DNA of 64,000 bases from assembly GCF_022538115.1 (NCBI RefSeq), contig NZ_JAKZAL010000014.1:1-64000 (forward strand), in the 5' to 3' direction. Source of the DNA: Cognataquiflexum rubidum (GTDB lineage: Bacteria; Bacteroidota; Bacteroidia; Cytophagales; Cyclobacteriaceae). The translations under genes and the position numbers were made by a program. This document shows positions 44,497-54,400 of this stretch, one piece after another; positions within the stretch are counted from its first letter, which is position 1, and each line of letters starts with the position of its first letter. Under the pieces are notes generated by a model. That model ran no database searches and was not told the DNA's origin. It saw only the letters and a list, made by a program, of their open reading frames with translations.

Positions 44497-45651
44497 ATGA
44501 AAACACTACTCTTCGCAATCTCAATGCTATTTCTCTTTTCCTGTGATAACTCAGTAAAAGAAGAAGTCAAAGATTACTCAAAAATCACGCTGACAATGGA
44601 CACAGTCGTGGTGGATTCAGGAGATGAAATCATCAATTTGAGAGGTGGACTTGGGGTCAATACCATGAGTGAGGACAATAAATTTCTTTTTTTGTGGTCG
44701 TACGATAATAACTCTTTGCAAAAAATCAACCTTGAAGCATTGAAGTTGGAGAAAACAACTCAATTTGAAAAAGAGGGGCCAAATGGAATTGGGGATTATT
44801 TATCATGGATTAGACTTTTAAATGAAAATGAGGTTTTGCTATCTGGTTTTGGAAAGTTTATGATTTTTGATCTCGACGGAAAAAAAATTCGTGAACATTA
44901 TTTAAATAAAGAAACATTCGGGAAATCATTCTTTGCGGCTGGCGATGACTTTGACAGAAATCCACTCCTGTTGAGAAATGGAGAGGTCGTTTATGGGTAC
45001 TTAGGTGATGGAATTATTGGTAATTGGACTTTTGTCAAGGCTGATTTTAAAGAAAAGAAACTGACACCAATCGAATTGCCAGGGATTGGCGAACTTCCCG
45101 ATTATAGGATCTTATTGGATGGAGAAATTAATTCATCAGCATCACCCGAAAGGGTTTTGAAAAAAGCCGGAGATAGGATTATCCTTTCAAACTCAGCCTT
45201 CAGCACTATTTATTTATTGGATCTGAAAAATGATTCTATTTATCAGATTGGGTATAACCCAAAACTTTCACCCAAACAAAAGAAAGGCGGGTATCCTGAA
45301 AAGGTGGAATCTGTGGATCGGTTTAGAGAAGTAATGGCAGAAATTGATACCGAAATCAATTTTCAGGCGCCGGTTTGGGATGAACAAAACCGCAAGTTCT
45401 ATCGCTTTGCATTTGAAACTCTTCCTACCGACATCTATAAAGGGCCATTGTTTCTGAGTCCGCACCAAAGACCCATTTCCAAGGTTTTTCTCAGTATTTT
45501 TGATGAAAATTTTAACCTGTTGGGGGAGACAATCCTAGATGGATTCAAGAATGTCTCAAATACTGTATTCGTCCGTGACGGCCAAATATGGTCCTACGTC
45601 AATGTGGATGACGAATTGGGTTTTGTGAGGATGACCATCAATTATGAATAA
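44497..45651 (+). CDS. DUF4221-like lipoprotein, array gene 5 (type C')
   Basis: The 384-residue lipoprotein has signal MKTLLFAISMLFLFSC, then DYSKITLTMDTVVVDSGDEI, FEKEGPNGIGDYLSW, and the type-C blade GGYPEKVESVDRF. It ends DDELGFVRMTINYE, which is exactly the end of array gene 3 (type B) and not that of its sister gene 4 (EDELGFVRMSIDFK), a sign of exchange between copies. Function unknown. Confidence 0.82.
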   Translation: MKTLLFAISMLFLFSCDNSVKEEVKDYSKITLTMDTVVVDSGDEIINLRGGLGVNTMSEDNKFLFLWSYDNNSLQKINLEALKLEKTTQFEKEGPNGIGDYLSWIRLLNENEVLLSGFGKFMIFDLDGKKIREHYLNKETFGKSFFAAGDDFDRNPLLLRNGEVVYGYLGDGIIGNWTFVKADFKEKKLTPIELPGIGELPDYRILLDGEINSSASPERVLKKAGDRIILSNSAFSTIYLLDLKNDSIYQIGYNPKLSPKQKKGGYPEKVESVDRFREVMAEIDTEINFQAPVWDEQNRKFYRFAFETLPTDIYKGPLFLSPHQRPISKVFLSIFDENFNLLGETILDGFKNVSNTVFVRDGQIWSYVNVDDELGFVRMTINYE

Positions 45652-45653
45652 CT

Positions 45654-45688
45654 AACCCTCCAAGGGTTCGAAACCCTTGGAGGGTTTG
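45654..45688 (+). terminator. Array spacer hairpin 5
   Basis: A perfect 15-bp inverted repeat around CGA, followed by TT then GCCC; nearly identical to spacer 4 over its whole length. Confidence 0.65.
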
Positions 45689-45731
45689 CCCAAATCCAAT
45701 TATCAAATCTAACCAATCAAAATCCTATCCC

Positions 45732-46874
45732 ATGAAAAATCTACTATTTGCAATCTCTATTCTATTTCTCTTTTCCTGCGGTGGGGGAAACGAGGAAAAA
45801 TCAGCAGAAGACTTCAGCAACATCACCTTTTCCTTTGATACTGTCATGGTGGATACGGGAGAGGACTTTATCAATCTCCAATCAGGCTTGTGGATCTCAG
45901 CAATCAGCAAAGACCACAAATACCTGTACAATTGGAATCGGGAAACTTCGGAACTCGATAGAGTCAATCTTGATCAGCTTGTCCTTGAAGAAAAGATCAA
46001 GTTTGAAAAGGAGGGTCCAAATGGCGTTGGTTCTTACGTAGCGTGGATTTCCCTTTTGGGAAGTGATCAGTTTCTATTTTCCAATTTTGATGATATGGGA
46101 TTGCTCAATTCTCAGGGAGAAAAACTGAGAACCTATAAACTCAACGGAGAGAAATTTGAGGGAGATACACTCCAAGAGTTCGAGAGCTTTAACCAACGCG
46201 CTATCATGTCCGATGACGGGAATACCATTTATGGGATTTTGGGCAATTGGACAGGGGAAAACTTTTACTTGGCCAAAGTCAATTTCCAAAACAAAACCCT
46301 GAAGAAACATGAACTTCCTGGATTTGAAAAATTGGTAGACTATTCCGTCAAGTTCAATTCTAACGGTATGTTCATGGTTTCTCCTCCTGACCAATCCATC
46401 ACAGAAGTGGACGGCAAGCTTATGATTTCCAATTCAGTATTCAATACCATCATTGTCTATGACATGGCGAAGGATTCCCTCTATCAGGTGGAATATGAAA
46501 ATAAGCTTACCAAAAGCGGCAAAACAGGTAAATATGTGACTGAAGTGGAATCAGAGGAGGATTTTTACAGATTGATGGGTGAAATCAATCAGGAGATCAA
46601 TTTCAGGAACCCGATTTGGGACAGCAAAAACCAACGATACTATAGGTTCTCATTTGAAGCCTTGCCTAAAGAGAATCTTCAGGATGAAGAAGAAAAAGCC
46701 AAAAGTAAAGTCTACCTGACGATTTTGGATCAGGACTTCAAAGTATTGGGAGAAACCTTTGTCAAAGAGCTACAAAGCAGCCCCGCAAAGCATTTCGTCA
46801 AAGACGGCAAAATATGGATCTATGAAAATGTCGATGATGAGTTGGGATTTGTGGTCATGACCATTAGCAGTTAA
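45732..46874 (+). CDS. DUF4221-like lipoprotein, array gene 6 (type B')
   Basis: The 380-residue lipoprotein has signal MKNLLFAISILFLFSC, then EDFSNITFSFDTVMVDTGED, WISAISKDHKYLYNWNRET, the core FEKEGPNGVGSY, and the end HFVKDGKIWIYENVDDELGFVVM. It is the sister of array gene 3, although genes 4 and 5 lie between them. It ends the array: no hairpin follows, and the convergent restriction-modification gene ends 27 bases away. Confidence 0.82.
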   Translation: MKNLLFAISILFLFSCGGGNEEKSAEDFSNITFSFDTVMVDTGEDFINLQSGLWISAISKDHKYLYNWNRETSELDRVNLDQLVLEEKIKFEKEGPNGVGSYVAWISLLGSDQFLFSNFDDMGLLNSQGEKLRTYKLNGEKFEGDTLQEFESFNQRAIMSDDGNTIYGILGNWTGENFYLAKVNFQNKTLKKHELPGFEKLVDYSVKFNSNGMFMVSPPDQSITEVDGKLMISNSVFNTIIVYDMAKDSLYQVEYENKLTKSGKTGKYVTEVESEEDFYRLMGEINQEINFRNPIWDSKNQRYYRFSFEALPKENLQDEEEKAKSKVYLTILDQDFKVLGETFVKELQSSPAKHFVKDGKIWIYENVDDELGFVVMTISS

Positions 46875-46901
46875 CTTGTGATGCAGGTCGTTTCTACGTC
46901 T

Positions 46902-49637
46902 TCAATTTTTCTTCACCTTGACTTTGGTAAACAGATCGGCAGTATATTTTTCATAGAGTTCAAAAAGAAACTCCATACGCTTGGCATCCGATATGAAGGC
47001 CTGAGGTCGGTAAGCTAGATCAACTGCCCGGTCTAGCTCCTGATGGGCACGAACCAAAACTGGAGGCATAGACCATGGATCATATAGTTCAGCCAATGAA
47101 CTTTCAGGATAAGCTGCCCTGGCATCAAGTACTTTTTGGGCAGCTGCTTCAATGGTATTTATTTGCTTTTCGGATGGGGATAGTGGCCAGGGGAAGTTGT
47201 TGTAAACGATTCCATTTGAGTACTGAATTCTGCTTTCTAATCTTCCACAAGTATATCGCATCCAAACCATGTGCATTTTACTTTGCAAAACCCCAAATAA
47301 GAAAAGTGATGCTTCAGGGATAAATGAAGCAGTATTATTAATTATATATTCAGGTTCAATATGTGCAAATGGAATATAAATTCTTCTCTCAGAAGAAACT
47401 TTTGGAAACATTAAATACCTCTTAATTGGTTGTCTATCTTCAGAAAAAAGAGTTGGAAAACTTGCCCAATGTCTTGTTCTCTGTTTGGAACTCGATAGAC
47501 GAAATTTTTTAACTCTTTCCAATCGTTCCATTATCATAGGAATATGTCTAAACTTACTAGAAGGAACATCTTTTAACCATAGACAATATCTTACATTTCC
47601 ATTTAAAAAATCACCTCCACCAATAAATGGACGAATAAATGAAATACTATCCGGGTAATTTTCAACAAGTTCACTCACCTCTTTTCCTGTCAACATTAAA
47701 TGGCCATCATCTGTAGACTCACTACCTTTAATTATATCAGGCACATTACATAAGGGTTTTGTCCTTGTTACAATTAGTATTTCTTTTCCGTCTACTAAGT
47801 AGGCATTAATGTTTTTAGCCTTGATTTCATGAGGTTCACCTTTAATATCCTCATACTCAAAAATAGTTTTATCAATTGTATCATAGTTTGCAAAACCGAT
47901 AATTACACAGTGAACACCCGCATTACCTTTTGCTTCATTTTTCCAACTAAATGTTCTATGAGCAAAATGTATCTTTATGTTAAATTTATTAAACATTAAT
48001 CCCCACAAATAACCAACTTGTTCACCTTGAGATATTGAATTAGTAGATACAAATGCAACCTTTATTTTTGTGTTTTGAATGTATTTGGCCGCTTTAATAT
48101 ACCATGCGGAAACATAGTCTAAAACACCTGTCCCTTTTCCTTTTTCAAAAATTAGCCCCATATCAAATTTCTGTTCAGGCGACTGCTCTTTCTTGCCAAT
48201 AAAAGGTGGATTTCCAAGGATATAAGATAGTTGTGATTTTGGCACTACATCTTCCCAATTGATCCGGAGGGCGTTGCCTTGTACGATCTTAGCCGCCTTT
48301 TTCAATGGCAGCCTGACAAAGTACTGACCAAATTCATTACTAATCATCATGTTCATCTGGTGATCTATCAGCCACATGGCCACTTCTGCTATCCTTGCAG
48401 GGAATTCCTCATACTCTATCCCGTGCATCATATCCACATCCAGCCAGATAATGTCCCGGACATCAAGGAATCCCTGACCCTTGTCATTCATGGCCCTCAG
48501 TATTTCTATTTCCAAAAGCCTGAGTTCCCGGTAGGTAATGACCAGGAAATTTCCACAACCACAGGCCGGATCCAGAAATTTGAGCTTGCTGATTTTCTTA
48601 TGAAAATCGGGTAATTTGTTTTTGTTGTTCCGGATGGATTCAAACTCAGCCCACAGCTCATCCAAAAAAAGTGGTTTGATCAATTTAAGGATATTGGTCT
48701 CCGAGGTATAGTGGGCTCCAAGGTTCCTCCGTTCCTTGGGATTCATCACACTCTGAAACATGGATCCAAATATGGCAGGAGAAATCTTGCTCCAATCAAT
48801 GTAACAACAATCCAAAAGGGCCTGTCTCATTTTGCTGTCAAAGCTGGCCATACGAAGCTTTTCTTCAAAGAGCTTTCCGTTGACGTAAGGAAAAGCACCT
48901 AACTGTTCATCAATATTTTTGAATCTATTTTCCCTAGGGGTGTTGAGCACTTCAAAGATTTCATGGAGCCTAGAGGCCAGGTCACTTCCATCCTCATTGG
49001 TTCGCTGCTCCAAAAATTCCTGAAACTGTTGCTTGTCAAAAATGGTGGTATCCTCAGCAAAGAGACAAAACAAAATCCTGACAAGATAGACTTCAAGATC
49101 ATGACCCGAGTATCCGATTTCCTCCAGTCGGTCGTGCAGCTTGCCCATAAGTTCGGCTGCCTTGATGTTTGCAGGATCCTGTTCCTTATATATTTTCTTC
49201 TGGTAACCTAAGAGGTAGCCAAAATGCTGGACATTAAAAACCAAATCTTTCAGTAGAAATTCCACAACCTTGTTTTCCTCCATATCATGGAGCCGGAATC
49301 TCTCAAAATCAGAAATCAGAATATACTTGGGGAGTTCATGTTGCTTTAGCCCATGGGTGTAATCCTTGGCTTGGACATATGCCAGATCAAGATCTTTACC
49401 GCGGCTCTTCATTTCGATCAGAATAGTTCCTTTCCAAAGAAGATCTATGTAGCCGTCTTTTTCATCCAGCTTTTTTACCCTGTGTTCAAAAGTCGATACT
49501 TTTTTTCTGCTGATCCCAAACACATTGAAAAACTCAACAAGGAAGGGTTTGGCATCTGCATTCTCATTTGTGGCATCAAACCATTCCTTGGAAAAACTGA
49601 TAGCACGGGATTTGATTTCATTCCAGCTTAATGTCAT
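46902..49637 (-). CDS. Type IIL (MmeI-like) restriction-modification enzyme
   Basis: The 911-residue single-chain enzyme has an N-terminal PD-(D/E)xK nuclease (Asp65, then Glu75-x-Lys77 in IEMKSRG), a helical linker, and an N6-adenine methyltransferase domain with SAM motif FLDPACGCGNF at about 354-364 and catalytic NPPF at about 476. A C-terminal target-recognition part follows. Such enzymes methylate one strand and cut a set distance away without separate specificity or restriction subunits, in line with the lack of hsd-like neighbours. DNA coding for about residues 500-780 is more A+T-rich than the ends. Full length; no frameshift seen. Confidence 0.88.
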   Translation of the reverse strand: MTLSWNEIKSRAISFSKEWFDATNENADAKPFLVEFFNVFGISRKKVSTFEHRVKKLDEKDGYIDLLWKGTILIEMKSRGKDLDLAYVQAKDYTHGLKQHELPKYILISDFERFRLHDMEENKVVEFLLKDLVFNVQHFGYLLGYQKKIYKEQDPANIKAAELMGKLHDRLEEIGYSGHDLEVYLVRILFCLFAEDTTIFDKQQFQEFLEQRTNEDGSDLASRLHEIFEVLNTPRENRFKNIDEQLGAFPYVNGKLFEEKLRMASFDSKMRQALLDCCYIDWSKISPAIFGSMFQSVMNPKERRNLGAHYTSETNILKLIKPLFLDELWAEFESIRNNKNKLPDFHKKISKLKFLDPACGCGNFLVITYRELRLLEIEILRAMNDKGQGFLDVRDIIWLDVDMMHGIEYEEFPARIAEVAMWLIDHQMNMMISNEFGQYFVRLPLKKAAKIVQGNALRINWEDVVPKSQLSYILGNPPFIGKKEQSPEQKFDMGLIFEKGKGTGVLDYVSAWYIKAAKYIQNTKIKVAFVSTNSISQGEQVGYLWGLMFNKFNIKIHFAHRTFSWKNEAKGNAGVHCVIIGFANYDTIDKTIFEYEDIKGEPHEIKAKNINAYLVDGKEILIVTRTKPLCNVPDIIKGSESTDDGHLMLTGKEVSELVENYPDSISFIRPFIGGGDFLNGNVRYCLWLKDVPSSKFRHIPMIMERLERVKKFRLSSSKQRTRHWASFPTLFSEDRQPIKRYLMFPKVSSERRIYIPFAHIEPEYIINNTASFIPEASLFLFGVLQSKMHMVWMRYTCGRLESRIQYSNGIVYNNFPWPLSPSEKQINTIEAAAQKVLDARAAYPESSLAELYDPWSMPPVLVRAHQELDRAVDLAYRPQAFISDAKRMEFLFELYEKYTADLFTKVKVKKN

Positions 49638-49825
49638 AAAAATTTAATGCGGATAAATAGGTGATTTTGATTTTCAATCAATTTATTCGTTTCATTTCAA
49701 ATTACCAAATAGTTCCAATTTGCCGACTTACCCAAACTTACGTTGCGGAAAAAGGATACGGAGTTGGAGGATCATTTATTTTGGATTTCTACCACCATCA
49801 GCCTAAATTCGATAAACCAATTCCT

Positions 49826-50638
49826 ATGGCAATTTTTCCTACCAAAGCCCGCTTGGCGCATATTGTTTTTGAACATAACGACAGGGCTTCCCGCAATTTT
49901 GATGTATTTATTTTGGTCTTGATTTTGTCAAGTGTGACGGTGGTCATTTTGGATTCGGAGCCATCGATCAACAGAAAATACCATGATATCCTTTATGTTC
50001 TAGAATGGATTTTTACAGCCTTATTCACTGTAGAGTATATTTTGAGGCTTTGGTTGAGCAGTAGAAAGTGGGGATACGTCACCAGTTTTTATGGAGTCGT
50101 AGACCTTTTGGCCATTATCCCGAGTTACCTCAGTTTGTTTCTGTTGAATACCCAATTTTTGGTCGTCATCCGCGGGTTGAGGTTGTTGCGGGTTGTCCGG
50201 ATCCTGAAACTTGGCCGCTATGTCAAGGAGGCAGAAACTTTGAAAAGTGCCCTGAGAAGCAGCCGGGCCAAAATCCAGCTCTTTGTCGGATCTGTCTTGA
50301 CCATTGTTTTGATAGCGGGTACAATTATGTTTATCGTGGAAGGGCCGACAAGTGGGTTTACCAGCATTCCTATGGCGATGTATTGGGCCATTGTGACACT
50401 GACTACAGTCGGTTATGGAGATATCACTCCGGTGACAGCTTTGGGTAAATTCATCTCCGCAGTCATCATGCTCTTGGGTTATGCAATTATCGCTGTGCCG
50501 ACAGGGATTGTGACCTCCGAACTGACCCAAGCCAAAAGGGACCAAGCCGACGGGAAAAAGAAAAAATGTGAGACTTGCAGTAACTGGAATGAATTGGATG
50601 CAAATTATTGTAAAGTGTGCGGGGAAAGGATGATATAG
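49826..50638 (+). CDS. Voltage-gated-type potassium channel with C-terminal zinc ribbon
   Basis: The 270-residue ion-transport protein has six membrane helices. S4 is basic (VVIRGLRLLRVVRILKLGRYVKE in pieces), the filter is TTVGYGD, and the last helix is GYAIIAVPTGIV. After the channel comes a short cytoplasmic tail with C-x2-C (CETC) and C-x2-C (CKVC), a zinc-ribbon-like ending. The ATG giving MAIFPTKARLAHIV was chosen over an upstream GTG, whose extra 55 residues are not channel-like. Confidence 0.88.
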   Translation: MAIFPTKARLAHIVFEHNDRASRNFDVFILVLILSSVTVVILDSEPSINRKYHDILYVLEWIFTALFTVEYILRLWLSSRKWGYVTSFYGVVDLLAIIPSYLSLFLLNTQFLVVIRGLRLLRVVRILKLGRYVKEAETLKSALRSSRAKIQLFVGSVLTIVLIAGTIMFIVEGPTSGFTSIPMAMYWAIVTLTTVGYGDITPVTALGKFISAVIMLLGYAIIAVPTGIVTSELTQAKRDQADGKKKKCETCSNWNELDANYCKVCGERMI

Positions 50639-50684
50639 GTATTGGCCTACATGGTTATTTAAGCTAACGGATATTCATTGCAGT

Positions 50685-50724
50685 CAAAAAAAAACCCCTT
50701 CAGTATGTAAATCTGAAGGGGTTT
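50685..50724 (-). terminator. Rho-independent terminator of lspA
   Basis: AAACCCCTTCAG (50692-50703) pairs with CTGAAGGGGTTT (50713-50724), a perfect 12-bp stem. On the minus strand it is followed by a run of eight or more T, five bases after the lspA stop. Confidence 0.85.
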
Positions 50725-50728
50725 GGAA

Positions 50729-51376
50729 TCAGGCGTTTTCTTCGCCTTCTATAAACTGTTTTTGGATTTCATCTACTTCTTCTTCCTTTTTTTGGACGAG
50801 TTCTTCTTTGAAAAATCTTCCTTGGAATATCAGGATGATGGTTACTCCCACAAATATCGACGCATCTGCGATATTGAAAATCGGCCATAGTGCGGTATAG
50901 CTTCCACCCCAAACTGGAACCCATTCTGGGATAAATCCTTCCCAGATATCAATGTAAAACATGTCAATCACCTGCCCGTGAAGCCAAGGTGTTGGCGCAT
51001 TGTAAGGAGCGTTGTTCAGCCATACACCATAAAATACGCTGTCCACCAAGTTGCCGATTGCTCCTCCCAAAATCATGGAAATACAGACGATATAAGCTGT
51101 ATGTAAATTCTTTTGGATGATGTAATACAGGTAATACCCAATACCAAACATGGCGATCAACCGAAAGGAGGTCAAGAGAAGTTTTCCATATTCGGATCCA
51201 ATCTGCATCCCAAAAGCCATTCCAGGATTAGTGGTGTAATGTAACTTAAACCAATCACCAAATACCTTAATCTGACCCGGAGTCCCAAAATCCATCTCGT
51301 AATGGACCAGCATTTTGACTGCCTGATCTATAATTATCACCACTAGGGCGATTGCAAAATATTTCAAATACTTCAT
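50729..51376 (-). CDS. lspA: Lipoprotein signal peptidase (signal peptidase II)
   Basis: The 215-residue inner-membrane aspartic protease cleaves prolipoproteins after lipid attachment at Cys. It has four membrane helices. Motifs: IIIDQAVKMLV near the N-terminus, GGAIGNLVDSV with the first catalytic Asp, and IFNIADASIFVG with the second. It is longer than E. coli LspA because of an insert between the two Asp motifs, common in Bacteroidota. It would process the many lipoproteins of this window. An ATG nine bases upstream is also possible. Confidence 0.93.
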   Translation of the reverse strand: MKYLKYFAIALVVIIIDQAVKMLVHYEMDFGTPGQIKVFGDWFKLHYTTNPGMAFGMQIGSEYGKLLLTSFRLIAMFGIGYYLYYIIQKNLHTAYIVCISMILGGAIGNLVDSVFYGVWLNNAPYNAPTPWLHGQVIDMFYIDIWEGFIPEWVPVWGGSYTALWPIFNIADASIFVGVTIILIFQGRFFKEELVQKKEEEVDEIQKQFIEGEENA

Positions 51377-51391
51377 CGATAGCATTATAAA

Positions 51392-51436
51392 GCCACAGAT
51401 TTAAGGATTTTTTGTAGAATCTCCCCTATCTGTGGC
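51392..51436 (-). terminator. Possible hairpin between ileS and lspA
   Basis: GCCACAGAT and ATCTGTGGC form a 9-bp perfect stem with a 27-base loop in the 74-base gap. The T-run is weak, so termination is uncertain. Confidence 0.35.
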
Positions 51437-51450
51437 GTGTTTATTTGATT

Positions 51451-54400
51451 TTATACTTTCTCTACCTTGACAGTCAATTCAAAATCGTCCATATCAAGTA
51501 GCGTTCCGTCAGTTACTGAACCGTTCACTTCCAACGAGAGGGCTTGTGTTTCGGTTTGGATATAGGAGGCAAAGTTTTCCAAAGCGCTATTGACCATGTC
51601 ATCGTGCTTGGCTACTTTGATGGTGATTTTGTCCTGAACTTCGAGTCCCATGTCCTTGCGGAGATTTTGGATCCTGTTGACCAAGTCTCTTGCGATTCCT
51701 TCCTGCTTTAACTCCTCCGTCAAAGTCACATCCAAGGCAACCGTCACACCATAATCAGATGCAACAGACCAGCCTGGGATATCCTGTGAAGAAATCAATA
51801 CATCTTCTAAGGTCAAATTCACCGTTTCCCCATCCAGGGTCATATCAAAAGAACCATTTTTTTCAATGGATGAAATTTCTTCTTTTCCCCAAGCATTGAT
51901 TGCAGCAGACACCTGTTTCAGTTTCGGTCCAAAACGTTTACCCAAAAGCGCAAAATTCGGCTTGACTGACTTTACCAAGATACCTGAGGTATCATCTATG
52001 TATTCGATGTGCTTGATGTTGACTTCTGATTTGATCAAGTCATCCACATGTTGGATTTGAGCTTTGGTTTTTTCATTCAAAACAGGGATCAAGACTTTTT
52101 GCAAAGGCTGTCTGACTTTTAGTTTTTCTTTTTTCCTCAATGAATGGACCAAAGAAGAAATATCCTGCGCCAACTGCATGCTCGCTTCGAGGTCTTCTTT
52201 GATCAGTTTTGGATCAGCAGAATTCCAATCTCCCAAGTGAACGGATTCAGGCAAAACCTGTCCGGCTTCTCTGCAGCTTTCACTGAGGTTTTGGTACAAC
52301 CAATCTGCATAAAACGGCGCAAAAGAAGACATCAACTGAGTCAGCGTGGAAAGACATTCATGTAAAGTCTCATAAGCTGCCTGTTTGTCTTTGTTGATTT
52401 CTCCTCTCCAGAATCTTTTCCTAGCTAATCTAACATACCAGTTAGAAAGTTGGTCGACGGTGAAGTTCATAATCGCACGGGTTGCCTTGGTGGCATCGTA
52501 GTTGTCCATGGCGGCCTCTGTTTCGGAGATCAGGGACTGAAGTTTGGAGATGATCCATTGGTCCAGTTCCGCCCTTTCGATTACCGGTACTTTTTTGGCC
52601 GGATCATATACAAAATGATCCAAGTTGGCATAGAGCGCAAAGAAATTATAGGTGTTTTGCAGCGTACCAAAGAACCTTCTCTGTACTTCTGCTACGCCCT
52701 CAAGGTTGAATTTGAGGTTGTCCCAAGGATTGGCATTGCTCAGCATGTACCATCTGAGCGCATCAGGGCCATATTCATTCAGGGTTTTGAATGGATCCAC
52801 GGCATTGCCCAATCGCTTGGACATTTTGTTGCCGTTTTTGTCCAAGACCAAACCATTGGCAATCACATTTTTGAATGCAACCGAATCGAAAAGCATCCCG
52901 GCAATGGCATGCAAAGTGAAGAACCATCCCCTAGTCTGATCCACGCCTTCGGCAATGTAATCTGCAGGATAATTGGCTTTGAAGATTTCCTCATTTTCAA
53001 AAGGGTAATGCCATTGTGCATAAGGCATCGCACCGGAATCAAACCAAACATCTATCAAATCCGGTTCACGGAACATTTTTTCGCCTTTGGGAGAAACCAA
53101 TACCACCTCATCCACATAAGGGCGGTGGAGGTCAATTTCTTTTCCTTCAAATGGAGAAGCTTTCATAAAGCCCTTAGCAATGGATTTCTCCATTTCCGCA
53201 TTCAGTTCGGCGATCGAACCGATACACATTTCTTCTGTTCCGTCCTCTGTTCTCCAGATGGGAAGCGGCGTACCCCAAAATCTGGAGCGGCTCAAGTTCC
53301 AATCCACCAAGTTTTCAAGCCAGTTGCCAAATCTGCCTGTTCCCGTTGCTTCCGGTTTCCAGTTGATGGTTTTGTTCAGCTCGACCAATTTGTCCTTGTA
53401 GGCTGTAGTTTTGATAAACCAGCTTTCCAATGGATAATAAAGGATCGGCTTGTCCGTCCTCCAGCAATGCGGATAAGTGTGTTCGTATTTTTCTACTTTG
53501 AAAGCCTTGTTTTCATTCTTCAAAATAATGGAGATGATCACGTCGGTGCTTTTGTACTCCTTGTTGCTCTCATCATCCTCGAGGTAATTTTTTACATAGA
53601 AGTCATTCGCTCCCAATTCCTTGTGGGCGCTGATGCCATGTTCTTTCATCTTCGCGGCCAGATATTCGCCGACAACAGGCAGGAATTTTCCTTGTCTGTC
53701 CACGACCGGGATGTCATTTCCCAGGTCGTCTTTGACAAATACTCCGGGTATATTTTGTTGTACCAATGTCCTGAAATCGTCCGCACCGAAGGCTTTTGCC
53801 AAGTGCACGATTCCTGTACCGTCTTCAGTCGTGACATAATCCCCAGCCACTACTGTGAAAGCAGGATGTGCCAAAGCGATGCCTGAAATCGGGAAAAGCT
53901 GCTCATATTCCCAACCCAAAAGGTCTTTGCCTTTGTATTCCTCTATGATCTCATAAGGGATCAATTTGTCTCCGGCCTTGAAATCGGCCATGGCGATTTC
54001 CTGCGCTTTTGGATTGAGGTAAGCGGCCATTCTGGCTTTTGCCAAAATGACATTGACCGGTTTGAAGGTGTAGGGATTGAAAGTCCGGACTTTGACATAG
54101 TCGAGTTTTTCGCCGATGGCCAAAGCCGAGTTAGAAGGCAGGGTCCAAGGTGTGGTCGTCCAGGCAAGGATGTAAGTATTGTTCTGTCCTTTGACTTTGA
54201 ACTGAGCCGTGATGGAAGTGTCTTTGACGTCCTTGTACGTACCGGGCTGATTGAGCTCGTGCGAACTCAAACCTGTACCTGCCGCAGGAGAAAAAGGCTG
54301 AATCGTATATCCCTTATAAAGCAAGCCTTTGTCATAAAGCTTCCTCAAAAGGCTCCAAAGACTTTCAATATATTTTGGTTCAAAGGTGATATAAGGATCA

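Noticed and set aside
52450-53886. 478-codon frame antisense to ileS
   Set aside because: It lies wholly inside a highly conserved synthetase gene and its translation shows no recognisable domain.
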